Origin: Stieleria maiorica
GTDB lineage: Bacteria; Planctomycetota; Planctomycetia; Pirellulales; Pirellulaceae
Direction: 5' to 3'
Assembly (NCBI RefSeq): GCF_008035925.1
Contig: NZ_CP036264.1
Location: 6,047,641-6,111,640 of the forward strand
Length of the DNA: 64,000 bases
Of this stretch, positions 37,278-45,889 are shown piece by piece. A model generated the notes under the pieces. That model saw nothing but the letters and a program-made list of their open reading frames with translations, made no database searches and had not been told where the DNA came from. Position 1 is the stretch's first letter, and each line of letters opens with the position of its first letter. A program made the translations under genes and the position numbers.

Positions 37278-38558
37278 TCACTCTCCGCGCTGCCGCTGCA
37301 ACACGGCGGCCGATCGTAGCCGCTTGATCGGCAATTCGGCTTCGGCGGGGACGATCTCCAGCACGGTTTCGTGCGGCAGGTGACGTGCGTCGATGACTTG
37401 TTCGGTGCCCGTTCGGATCCGCCATTGCCCGTCGAAGTAACTCATCTCGTTGCGAATGCCGCCGGTGATCCACATGCGTGATGATGGTTCACCGCCATGC
37501 AGACGCGATGCGAACGAGACACCGTCAAGTTCGATGCCCGCTGGCAGCGTGATGCCGGCCAGATCGCAAAGGGTCGGGAACCAGTCGGCCATGTCGATCA
37601 GGTCGTCGGCTACCGTACCGGACGCGATGGTGCCGGGGCGCCGCACGATCAGTGGGATGTGCGTTCCGGCGTCGTTGAGGTCGCGTTTGCCACCGGACAC
37701 GGGACCAGCATTCGTTTTGCGGCGCGCTTGCGAATCCGTGCCGTTATCGCCCATGAAAATGACGTACGTCTGGTTGGCGATGCCCAGTTGGTCCACTGCG
37801 GCGATGATGCGGCCACACAGGGCGTCCATGTAGTGAATCATCCGGCCCAGGCTCGCCGGCTGGCCGCTGGCACGTTCGGCGGGCGTGTCGATGATCGGCA
37901 CATGCGGCAGCAGCATGTTGTGGTGAATGTAAAACGGCCGTCCGGCATCGACGGCGGACTTCATCTGGTCGATCACGTAATCGGCCAGCACGTCTGGACC
38001 GAAACGATCGGCGATGTCGTCGCGAATCCGGCCGTCGTGGTTCAGACACGGATTCCAATAACGCGTCGTCTTGGCACCCCGCCGCCAGATCTGCCAGACG
38101 CACCACGAATCGAAACCGGCGTCGCGACAATGTTCGGGATGAAACTCGAGCGCCGCCAGCTGCCACTTGCCCGTGACCGACGTCGCATACCCGGCCTTGC
38201 GTAACAACTGCGGAAACGTCGCAAACCGCTCGCGGAAATCCACCGCCTGCTTCGTCCCGACATGCACCGGCAGGACGTTGTAATAACCATGCTGTGATGC
38301 ATACGTTCCCGTGTACAGACTCATCCGCGACGGCGTGCAGACGGGGCTCGTGTACGCCCGTTTGAACCGCATGCCGCCAGCGGCCAGACGGTCCAAGTGC
38401 GGCGTCTGGAAATCCTGTCCGCCGTAGCACCCCAATGTTTCGTACCCCAGGTCATCGGCAAACAGCAGCAGGATGTTCGGGGGATCGGATTCGGTCTGCG
38501 CGTGCAGGGCGGCGGAAAACAGAACGGCAAGGAGGAGGGTGGGGGCGGATGCCTTCAT
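37278..38558 (-). CDS. Sulfatase 5
   Basis: 426 residues with the signal peptide MKASAPTLLLAVLFSAALHA. FADDLGYETLGCYG binds the metal and C74-TPSR is the formylglycine site. VTGKWQLAA and FMGDNGTDS complete the set; the Gln in GKWQL replaces the common His of GKWHL. It starts 11 bp after the stop of the 982-aa duplicated protein on the same strand, so the two form an operon. Confidence 0.93.
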   Translation of the reverse strand: MKASAPTLLLAVLFSAALHAQTESDPPNILLLFADDLGYETLGCYGGQDFQTPHLDRLAAGGMRFKRAYTSPVCTPSRMSLYTGTYASQHGYYNVLPVHVGTKQAVDFRERFATFPQLLRKAGYATSVTGKWQLAALEFHPEHCRDAGFDSWCVWQIWRRGAKTTRYWNPCLNHDGRIRDDIADRFGPDVLADYVIDQMKSAVDAGRPFYIHHNMLLPHVPIIDTPAERASGQPASLGRMIHYMDALCGRIIAAVDQLGIANQTYVIFMGDNGTDSQARRKTNAGPVSGGKRDLNDAGTHIPLIVRRPGTIASGTVADDLIDMADWFPTLCDLAGITLPAGIELDGVSFASRLHGGEPSSRMWITGGIRNEMSYFDGQWRIRTGTEQVIDARHLPHETVLEIVPAEAELPIKRLRSAAVLQRQRGE

Positions 38559-38569
38559 TGGATTGCCAA

Positions 38570-41518
38570 TTATCGATAGTCGAATTGGACGGTTGCGATG
38601 GTTTGCGTGTCACAAACGGCTCGAATCCAACACGCCGAAAACCCTTTGGGGAACGGATATCGTAGCGGCTTTCCGGCGGGGACGTCGAAACGTTTGTGGT
38701 CCACCCAGCGACCGTCGCCATCCAAGTCGATCTGCAGGGTCATGGTGACCGCCACGGTGGCATCGTGCGACATCGTGACTGTCTTGTCGTCATAGCCCTT
38801 GATCAGGTAGGGATCCGATGGAATTTCCGGCTTGACGTGGGTGTTCCGCCATGGACCGCCGCTGCCGGTTGGCTTTCCCAGTTTCCAGAGGTCGTCGATT
38901 CCGCCGAACCAGAGCCCCATGTTGTGCTTGGCGTCGCGGAAAACGTGGCCATCATTTTCCGCATCCGGTCGGATTCCACACAGCACCAACAACCCGTTCC
39001 AGGAGCAGAAATCCGTGATCTGCTTGCTGTGGCTGGACACGGGGCGCATCAGGTTCCATGCCGGCGGCGCGCCGTTGGTGACCAGCGGAATTTCGTAGAA
39101 CGTCCCATGGATGTTGGCGAGATGGCGTTCGGATTGGACTTCCCGCGAGGCCCGCGGCCAGCGCGATGCGAATGGTTTGTCGTAGGCGGCGTCGCCCTTG
39201 GGCAATCGGAATCGTTTCCCGTTACTTGTAACGATGACCGACGCTTCGTCGACCGAGATTTCCGGTTCGACGTGCAGCAGCTTTGCAAGTTTCGCGTCCG
39301 CTTCAGCAGGTTCAAACGCGAATCCCGACTTGGTGAACTCAAAGTGCTGTTGATCGCCGCTGATGACACGCAGATTGCGGTTGCGTTTTGCCGGGTAGAC
39401 GGTACCGGCGAGCGCGTCATCGCCGACCTCGGCAATTCCTGCGAACAATGCCTTGTTCGCCGCCGATTCGCCGTCGACGAATCGGCTGGTTGTTTGGTGC
39501 AGGACGGCGGTTGCCACACAGTCGCGGTCCGTCATCAAACGCAGCCACTCCGCGTCAAGGTCCTTGGGAAGCAGCTCGGCGATGGGTTCACCGACAGCCA
39601 AATCGATTGTTTTCAGGTCGGTCCAGGAACCGTTGCCTTGCTTGTCAATTTGCAGCGTGACTCGAACCGGAGTTCCGTTGGGGGCCTCTGGGGCGGTCTT
39701 TGTGTTCGGCAGCACGACACTGGCTTTTCCGACCGCGGCGGCGGAGTCAACGGATCCGTCCTCGGATCGAACAAATACCAAGTGTGGCGTTCCGAACGCA
39801 CCCTTGGAGTGTTCGAACACATTGCCCGGGATGGAAACTTTCCCGGCGGGAAACCGGCGAACATAGATCGGGTCCTTGACCTGTTTGTTCCACGTCAACG
39901 TCAGGTCGGACGGTTTCCATTCGGGCGGCAGCGTCGATTCGCCACGACCGTCTACCGCCAAGTAGACCGTTGCGGGCTTGTCGAGGATGAATTCGAAACC
40001 GGCCGCGGGTTTTCGCCAGTTGCCGCGATCAATGGTGACCCGGGGAAGTCCGGCCAGCAGGTCGGGCAGGTCGCTGATCGGCAGTTGGTCAGCAGTACGC
40101 AGGATCGGGGCGGAGGTGGGTTTGATGGGACCGATCGCAAGGTGCAGCATGCGATGATCGAATCCGGCAATCAGGAAAGGGTCGGAGGGCGTGTCGGCCA
40201 TGACCGCGTCGTCGATCCACGGTCCGCCATAGCCGCTGGCCGGGCCCCAGTGCTTCAGATCGTCGTAGTTTCCGAACCAAAGGTTGCTTTGCGGTTGTCC
40301 GGCCAGCGGGTTGCCTTGGATGCTGGTTTCGTCAGTGGCCAGCACCAGTCGTCCGTTCCAATCGCAGAAATCGGGGACATAGCGCAGATGGCTGCCGATC
40401 GGTCGGATGCCAGCCGAATTCGTGGCCGAGAACGTCTTGGGAAAATCAAAAAACATCCCGTGCATGTCCATCATCCAGCGGCCGTCGGTGATTTGGCGAA
40501 TGCGTGGCCACTCGGTGTACCAGCCATGTTGGGCGTCGTTGCAATAGGCGGCTTTGGGCAGCAAGTACGTGTGCCATGTGCCGTTGTCCAGAACCTTCAG
40601 CCGCACGCTGCGTCGGTCCCAGCCCATCGTCCAAATCGGATCGTTGCCGTCGCTGCCGCCGGTGATCCCCTTGGGGCCGGTGACTTCGGTGAACTGACGC
40701 CGTTCGACGATCCGCCAATTCGTTCCGTCGTATTCCGCCAGCACGCCTTGTTCTTCCGGCGTTTTCGCTTCGCCACCGACCAGGACGTCTTTGTAGTCAC
40801 CGACGTGCAATTCTCCGTTGTTGGAAATCACCAAACGTCCCTGCGAGGTGTAGCCGCCCTTGCCGTGCCATCCGGGAACCGGTTTCTTGAACAGCCGATT
40901 GACTGCCAAGGTGTGCACGTCGGCTTCCCAAATCGAACCTTCCATGTCGATGTAGTAGACCATGTTGGCCGGATCGCTCAGGTGGCGTGCGATGGCCGTC
41001 ACGCGGATCGGCATGTCCGCCGGCTGGATGGAGCGGACGTTTCCATCGGCGTCGACCAGGTGATGCCCGATCAGCAATTGATTCGATTCCCGGTGAATCA
41101 TCCGTCCGGCCGGTGTGCCGCCGACGCTTTCGGGATGAATCTTCAGCGGCTTGGTCAGGTCCGGATCGACCGAATACAGCTTGTGCTCGCTGCCCCGAGG
41201 CATGTGGGGGGCATAATTGACCATCCACAGCTTGCCGGCCCAGGGGACGATCGCACCGATGCCGCATTCGTTGTGTCCGCTCTTGTCGTGGGCGCCGTTT
41301 TGGCTGTAGACGCCGTAGGTCGTCAGGTGCGGGTAGACGCCGCTGATGAACAGGTCGGTGCGGGGACTCTGTTTCGCACCACCGGAGGTCGCGTTCGCAG
41401 AACCTTGCCCGGCTTTTGCGATGTCTGACAGAGCGAAAAATGCCAGGCCAGCCGCGACCCAAACCACCCACCAGGCGTTACGTTTGAGCGTGCAAGATTC
41501 AATGAAATTTCGTGTCAT
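38570..41518 (-). CDS. Large secreted protein with internally duplicated domain (unknown function)
   Basis: 982 residues from the ATG at 41518. A signal sequence precedes the mature protein (WWVVWVAAGLAFFALSDIAK). Residues about 40-330 look like a propeller. Two stretches repeat: around residue 380 (PDFCDWNGRLVLATDE, then NLWFGNYDDLKHWG) and around 835 (TDFCSWNGLLVLCGIR, then GLWFGGIDDLWKLG), each after an HG-F-P motif. A second unit (VTLQIDKQGNGSWTDLKTID near 619; MTLQIDLDGDGRWVDHKRFD near 924) is also repeated. There is no named family I recognise. It is translated just ahead of sulfatase 5. A long antisense frame here is a shadow. Confidence 0.78.
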   Translation of the reverse strand: MTRNFIESCTLKRNAWWVVWVAAGLAFFALSDIAKAGQGSANATSGGAKQSPRTDLFISGVYPHLTTYGVYSQNGAHDKSGHNECGIGAIVPWAGKLWMVNYAPHMPRGSEHKLYSVDPDLTKPLKIHPESVGGTPAGRMIHRESNQLLIGHHLVDADGNVRSIQPADMPIRVTAIARHLSDPANMVYYIDMEGSIWEADVHTLAVNRLFKKPVPGWHGKGGYTSQGRLVISNNGELHVGDYKDVLVGGEAKTPEEQGVLAEYDGTNWRIVERRQFTEVTGPKGITGGSDGNDPIWTMGWDRRSVRLKVLDNGTWHTYLLPKAAYCNDAQHGWYTEWPRIRQITDGRWMMDMHGMFFDFPKTFSATNSAGIRPIGSHLRYVPDFCDWNGRLVLATDETSIQGNPLAGQPQSNLWFGNYDDLKHWGPASGYGGPWIDDAVMADTPSDPFLIAGFDHRMLHLAIGPIKPTSAPILRTADQLPISDLPDLLAGLPRVTIDRGNWRKPAAGFEFILDKPATVYLAVDGRGESTLPPEWKPSDLTLTWNKQVKDPIYVRRFPAGKVSIPGNVFEHSKGAFGTPHLVFVRSEDGSVDSAAAVGKASVVLPNTKTAPEAPNGTPVRVTLQIDKQGNGSWTDLKTIDLAVGEPIAELLPKDLDAEWLRLMTDRDCVATAVLHQTTSRFVDGESAANKALFAGIAEVGDDALAGTVYPAKRNRNLRVISGDQQHFEFTKSGFAFEPAEADAKLAKLLHVEPEISVDEASVIVTSNGKRFRLPKGDAAYDKPFASRWPRASREVQSERHLANIHGTFYEIPLVTNGAPPAWNLMRPVSSHSKQITDFCSWNGLLVLCGIRPDAENDGHVFRDAKHNMGLWFGGIDDLWKLGKPTGSGGPWRNTHVKPEIPSDPYLIKGYDDKTVTMSHDATVAVTMTLQIDLDGDGRWVDHKRFDVPAGKPLRYPFPKGFSACWIRAVCDTQTIATVQFDYR

Positions 41519-41691
41519 GGGTGCCTCGGCCTCGCAAGAATGGTCTGTCGGGATAATCCTACAGTGCCGTGGGCGGAGGCTTTGGACAGCCGGCGCAGGG
41601 ATTTTCACAAAAAAACGCATTCGGTGTCCAAATCGCCGGCGACGGGCACTGTATCGATGTCAGGATCTGCATGGCAAACAGAGAGAAGTCA

Positions 41692-42240
41692 ATGGTTGAT
41701 GATGATCGAGCCGAACAGTTCATTCAGCTGCTCGCCCAGCACGAGCGTCGTCTGGCTGCGTACGTGCTCACCTTCGTGCCTCGATCGGCCGATGCGGACG
41801 ACATTCTCCAGGAGACCAAATTGGCGCTGTGGCGTTCGTTCGATCAATTTGAGATCGGAACCAACTTTGGTGCCTGGGCGAGACAGGCGGCGCTGAACCG
41901 AATCTTTGATTTCCGCAAGCGAAAGGGGCGTGAGAGCCAACACCTGGTTTTCTCCGATGACTGTTTGCAACAGTTGGCCGACGCGTTTGAACAAGACGCC
42001 CCTCGGCGAGAAACGCAGCTGGAACGATTGTCCGACTGTGTCGCCAAACTGTCGCCGAATCACCGTCGGATCCTGTCGCTGCGTTATGGAGAAGGGTTGC
42101 AGATGCAAGCCGTTGCTGATCGGATCGATCGCACCGTGCCGGCCACCTACCGCGTTCTCAGCCGGATTCGGCTGGTTTTGCGTGATTGTGTTCGAGGGAT
42201 TAGTGACGGCGTCCTGCCAGCGTCGGAGTCGGCACGATGA
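41692..42240 (+). CDS. ECF-type RNA polymerase sigma factor (planctomycete/verrucomicrobial subgroup)
   Basis: 182 residues from the ATG at 41692; the ATG at 41671 is also possible. Region 2 (LAAYVLTFVPRSADADDILQ, then TNFGAWARQAALNRIFDFRK) and region 4 (LSPNHRRILSLRYGEGLQ, AVADRIDRTVPATYRVLSRI) are intact. This group typically sits beside FecR-like anti-sigma genes, as here. The stop codon overlaps the start of the FecR-like gene (ATGA), so the two are translationally coupled. Confidence 0.92.
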   Translation: MVDDDRAEQFIQLLAQHERRLAAYVLTFVPRSADADDILQETKLALWRSFDQFEIGTNFGAWARQAALNRIFDFRKRKGRESQHLVFSDDCLQQLADAFEQDAPRRETQLERLSDCVAKLSPNHRRILSLRYGEGLQMQAVADRIDRTVPATYRVLSRIRLVLRDCVRGISDGVLPASESAR

Positions 42241-43697
42241 ACAACCATGATCGGGAACAGCTTTTTCTGTGGGTCGAAAAGCAACTGGACGATTCGCTGG
42301 ATCCGGGAGAAAGTGATCAGCTTCAACGCGTGCTGATGGCGAATCCGGAGGCGCGCGAGTTGTACCTTGACTTGATGCAGCAAAACGCCCATTTGCAACT
42401 TGAACGTGTTCATCTTTCTGCGGTCGGCAGGGGACCGGTTGTCGCGGAGGATGAGCCCCCGCCGTTACGCGGTCGGCCGGGCCGACGCAACGCGTGGCTG
42501 GCCGCGATGATCGGTTTGGCCGCGATGGTCTTGCTGGCGGTGTGGTGGAACTTTCCCGACGACGACGCACCAGCGACCACTCCGTTCGTCGCGCAAATCA
42601 TCGATTCGTCGGATGCAGAATGGGGCGACAGCACGTTGCCGACAGCGGTCGGGTCGAATCTTCACCGCGGACGACTAAGGATCGAGCGTGGTTTGACCAC
42701 GATCCGCTTTGCTTCGGGCGCCGAAGTGACGTTGGAATCACCTGCCGAATTGGAAATTCAATCGTCGTTTCGCGGGCGACTGCTGGCGGGAACGGCCGTG
42801 GTCCAGGTGCCCGAATCGGCTCATGGATTCACGCTTTCCACACCGACCGCGGTGGCGATTGATCATGGGACCGCGTTCGCCGTGACGATTGAGCGTTCTT
42901 CCCAGGTGTCATCGATCGAAGTTCTTGACGGCGAGGTGGAAGTGCAGCATGTCGGATCCGACGCCATGCGTCGCCTGAGCGGTCAGCAACGCGTCGTTGC
43001 TACTGTGGCCGGGCTTCGCGATTCGCCAACCCACAGTGGCGAGCCGGAGTTGATGGAAGTGGATCGTTCAGATTCCCAGCATCAAAAGCTGCACCGGATC
43101 ACCACTGCAGATGGCCGTGGCAGGGACGGTTCGATCAGTCGCAGCCAAGCGGACGAGGTGAAGAACAACAGTCGCGACGGGCTGGTGCTGGTCAAGAACC
43201 CATATGACGGGTATGAACGATACAGCCGCAAAGGATACTTCGCCTTTGACCTCGGTTCGCTCAACGGTGATGCGATCGCCACAGCGAAGTTTGTACTCAC
43301 TTTGCAGCCGAGTGGATTCGGATTTGCAAGCCAAGTGGGTGATTGCGAGTTCGTCGTTTACGGACTGGCCGACGAATCAGGCGACGATTGGTCGCCGCAG
43401 ACCTTGAACTGGCAGACTGCACCAGCCAACGCCGAGGGGGCTGCTGACGTCGATGCCGGTCGGGCTCGCGAATTAGGTCGATTCGTCGTCCGGCGGGGCA
43501 GACAGCACGGCCAGGTTTGGATCGCGGGCGACGCACTGGTCGACTTTTTGAACGCGGACACCAACGGAATCGTGACACTGATTGTCGTTCGCGCAACCAA
43601 GGAGCGTTCCCCGGGTGGATTGGTTCACGGCTTCGCCAATCGGTCCAACGCCGTTGCCGCGCCCCCGGCGCTGCTGGTCGGACCGAATTCTCCGTGA
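42237..43697 (+). CDS. FecR-like anti-sigma partner with C-terminal DNRLRE-type domain
   Basis: 486 residues. The first ~75 are cytoplasmic and helical, suited to binding the sigma factor. A membrane helix is at about 86-104. Outside, a FecR domain follows (RIERGLTTIRFASGAEVTLE, FTLSTPTAVAIDHGTAFAVT, IEVLDGEVEVQH). The last ~190 residues resemble the DNRLRE module (SRKGYFAFDLGSLNGDAIAT, VYGLADESGDDWSPQTLNWQ), which in other proteins is tied to polysaccharides. It overlaps the sigma gene by four bases. It may sense an extracellular polymer and release the sigma factor. Confidence 0.85.
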   Translation: MNNHDREQLFLWVEKQLDDSLDPGESDQLQRVLMANPEARELYLDLMQQNAHLQLERVHLSAVGRGPVVAEDEPPPLRGRPGRRNAWLAAMIGLAAMVLLAVWWNFPDDDAPATTPFVAQIIDSSDAEWGDSTLPTAVGSNLHRGRLRIERGLTTIRFASGAEVTLESPAELEIQSSFRGRLLAGTAVVQVPESAHGFTLSTPTAVAIDHGTAFAVTIERSSQVSSIEVLDGEVEVQHVGSDAMRRLSGQQRVVATVAGLRDSPTHSGEPELMEVDRSDSQHQKLHRITTADGRGRDGSISRSQADEVKNNSRDGLVLVKNPYDGYERYSRKGYFAFDLGSLNGDAIATAKFVLTLQPSGFGFASQVGDCEFVVYGLADESGDDWSPQTLNWQTAPANAEGAADVDAGRARELGRFVVRRGRQHGQVWIAGDALVDFLNADTNGIVTLIVVRATKERSPGGLVHGFANRSNAVAAPPALLVGPNSP

Positions 43698-43772
43698 TGC
43701 CGGCTCCTGCTTGACCGTCCGCTATCCTGCTTCGGCGAACGCGTTTGAAATAACGTCAGGGGAAACAGGACC

Positions 43773-44417
43773 ATGAAACGACGAATGATCTATTGGGCAG
43801 CGACTCTGGGGATCGTCGGGGTCGCGATGGCGGCCTGGACGATGACGGCGCGGGCCGGGTACGAGTCGGCCGAATACGAGGTGATCGAATCGGACGGCAA
43901 CATCGAGATCCGCGAGTATCCGGATTTGATGCTCGCGGCGACCGATTCAAAGATGGACTCCCAGGGCCGCGACGGCAGCTTCATGCGGCTGTTTCGATAC
44001 ATCAGCGGGGCGAACCAAGACGACCAGAAAATCGCGATGACGACGCCCGTGTTCATGGAAGGCGAGATCGGCAAGTCGGACGTTTCGATGGGGTTTGTGA
44101 TGCCCAAGGAGGTGGCCGCCCAGGGCGTGCCGGAACCCAAGGGTGAAGGCGTCGAGATTCGCAAACGCGAGGGCGGGCGTTTCGCCGTGATCCGCTTTCC
44201 CGGTCGGCTCGACACGCAACTGGCCAAGCAGCAAGAAACCAAGCTGCGCAAGTGGATGGAAGCGCGGGGGCTGAGCGGCGCGGCAAAAGCGGAGGCGGCC
44301 GGCTACGACCCGCCATTCACGCCGGCCCCCCTGCGTCGCAACGAGGTCCTGATTCGCTTGACGGATGCTGAGAACTTAGAGGCTGCAACCGTCCGCGAAA
44401 CGAAGACGGACGGGTGA
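43773..44417 (+). CDS. SOUL-family haem-binding protein
   Basis: 214 residues with an N-terminal hydrophobic signal (MIYWAATLGIVGVAMAAWTM). The SOUL/HBP domain starts at YESAEYEVIESDGNIEIREY and includes MRLFRYISGANQDDQKIAMT and TPVFM. Members bind haem or tetrapyrroles weakly; the bacterial role is unclear. An AGGA box lies just before the ATG. It stands alone and is convergent with the SHD1 gene. Confidence 0.91.
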   Translation: MKRRMIYWAATLGIVGVAMAAWTMTARAGYESAEYEVIESDGNIEIREYPDLMLAATDSKMDSQGRDGSFMRLFRYISGANQDDQKIAMTTPVFMEGEIGKSDVSMGFVMPKEVAAQGVPEPKGEGVEIRKREGGRFAVIRFPGRLDTQLAKQQETKLRKWMEARGLSGAAKAEAAGYDPPFTPAPLRRNEVLIRLTDAENLEAATVRETKTDG

Positions 44418-44446
44418 AGTCAACCGGACCGCGAAAAACATGCGTT

Positions 44447-45886
44447 CTACTCTGACGCGAGTGATCTGACGACCGCTTGATCTGCGGTGCTCAATCTGGC
44501 GATCGGAACTCGCAGCTCCTTTCCATCGGCCCTTTCCAAAACGACGTTTGCACCGTCGATACGAACAAATTGAGCTTCGACTTGGAAGGAACCCGTGTTG
44601 TCGCTCCATTGACGCATCCCTCGAGCGCCCTCCATCTTCTCCTCTGCCGTAGCGAACGGGTTGCTCGTACCGGTCGGAGCGGCCGGTTGGTTGGTGGTAT
44701 CGATCACGGGTTCTATCCCCTTCCAAAGGTTTTTGGCCGCCATGCTCACTCCGATCACCTTGTGCGATTGCAACTCTTTGACCCGCATCGCGACGTCAAA
44801 ATCGTCCGGGTGCGGCTTGTAGCCTTTCATCCGCCGCAATCGGTTGGCAATGGTCGGCCATTGTGACGAGTTCAAATCGGCCATCACTTCGCGTTTGACT
44901 TGCTCCGTCAAGGGCTTCCCTTCTTGTTCTTTGGCGGCAGCCGCCTGTCTGGCTCGTCGTTCGGCCGCCTGTTTTTGCAAATCGGCGATGCGTTCCTGAC
45001 GCGCCTTGACGTGGGCGGCATACTCCTCTTCGGGCATTCGCTCGAACGCCACCGTCACGGGGATCTTGACCTCGGTGTTATTGGATTGGATGGCGAGATC
45101 GGCCTTGAAATCCATCGATTCGGTGACGCCGAGTTCGCGATGGAAGATCCACGTGCCGTTTCCTTGCATCTCGAAACCGGTTTCCTTGCTGTTTGCCGCG
45201 GGTGAGGAGAGGGAATACGTCTTGCGGATGGTCACCAGGTTTCCATCCTGACGCTGAATTTCGTAGCTGGCTGTTTCACCGCCGCCGGTCTTGACCGATT
45301 CGTCATTGTCGTTGGCGAAGGGGCCGAATCTCGGTCCGAATCGAGAGTTGTTTGATGACCGCGATGTGATGGTCAGGCCGCTACCGTCCTGCCATCGATT
45401 TGTCTCTTGTTCGGGGAGTGCATCGAAGGGTAACAATGACAGGTTGCCCAACAGGAACGGCAATTGGGAATCACCGCGCATGCTTTCGACCCCGCCCGTA
45501 TTGGTCAAGACCAGGGTGCTGGTGGATTGGGTGAGCCCGCGGAAATCGGGGCGATCGAAGGGGCCGCGCGGGATCGGGGGGCCACCCCGGCGCGGACCGA
45601 ATCCGCCTCTCCGCGGACCGCCACCGGAGGACTTGGTTTTGACCGACTTGCTCAGTCCACCGCTGTACTCGACCGTCATCGTTTCGCCTTCGCTTCGCTT
45701 TCCGGTGAAGGCGATGACCCCTTTCATGGTATCGACCGACGATGGCGTGTCCGCAGTGATGGTCACCGTGTAGGCGACCACCTCGTCGGGCTGGAGTTGG
45801 TACCGCAACGGTTCGGCTTTCGCGTTTGCGCCGAACACAAACGCAATGCCACCGATCAAAAGCAAACGAACTGTTGTGAACGTCAT
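44447..45886 (-). CDS. Secreted SHD1-domain protein, co-transcribed with kinase
   Basis: 479 residues with signal peptide MTFTTVRLLLIGGIAFVFGA. A beta-rich region (about 28-290) is followed by a charged helix (about 290-330, ERIADLQKQAAERRARQAAA). The last ~60 residues form an SHD1 domain (MRQWSDNTGSFQVEAQFVRI, then VVLERADGKELRVPIARLS), common in planctomycete secreted proteins. The N-terminal half resembles the ectodomain of the kinase gene next to it (see findings). It starts 3 bp after the kinase stop with a GGAG box, so the sigma-kinase-SHD1 genes are one operon. Confidence 0.85.
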   Translation of the reverse strand: MTFTTVRLLLIGGIAFVFGANAKAEPLRYQLQPDEVVAYTVTITADTPSSVDTMKGVIAFTGKRSEGETMTVEYSGGLSKSVKTKSSGGGPRRGGFGPRRGGPPIPRGPFDRPDFRGLTQSTSTLVLTNTGGVESMRGDSQLPFLLGNLSLLPFDALPEQETNRWQDGSGLTITSRSSNNSRFGPRFGPFANDNDESVKTGGGETASYEIQRQDGNLVTIRKTYSLSSPAANSKETGFEMQGNGTWIFHRELGVTESMDFKADLAIQSNNTEVKIPVTVAFERMPEEEYAAHVKARQERIADLQKQAAERRARQAAAAKEQEGKPLTEQVKREVMADLNSSQWPTIANRLRRMKGYKPHPDDFDVAMRVKELQSHKVIGVSMAAKNLWKGIEPVIDTTNQPAAPTGTSNPFATAEEKMEGARGMRQWSDNTGSFQVEAQFVRIDGANVVLERADGKELRVPIARLSTADQAVVRSLASE

Positions 45887-45889
45887 GTA

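Noticed and set aside
38696..41428. 910-residue open frame on the plus strand, opposite the duplicated secreted protein
   Set aside because: It has no signal, domain or ribosome site and mirrors the codon bias of the minus-strand gene, which has a clear signal peptide and internal repeats.
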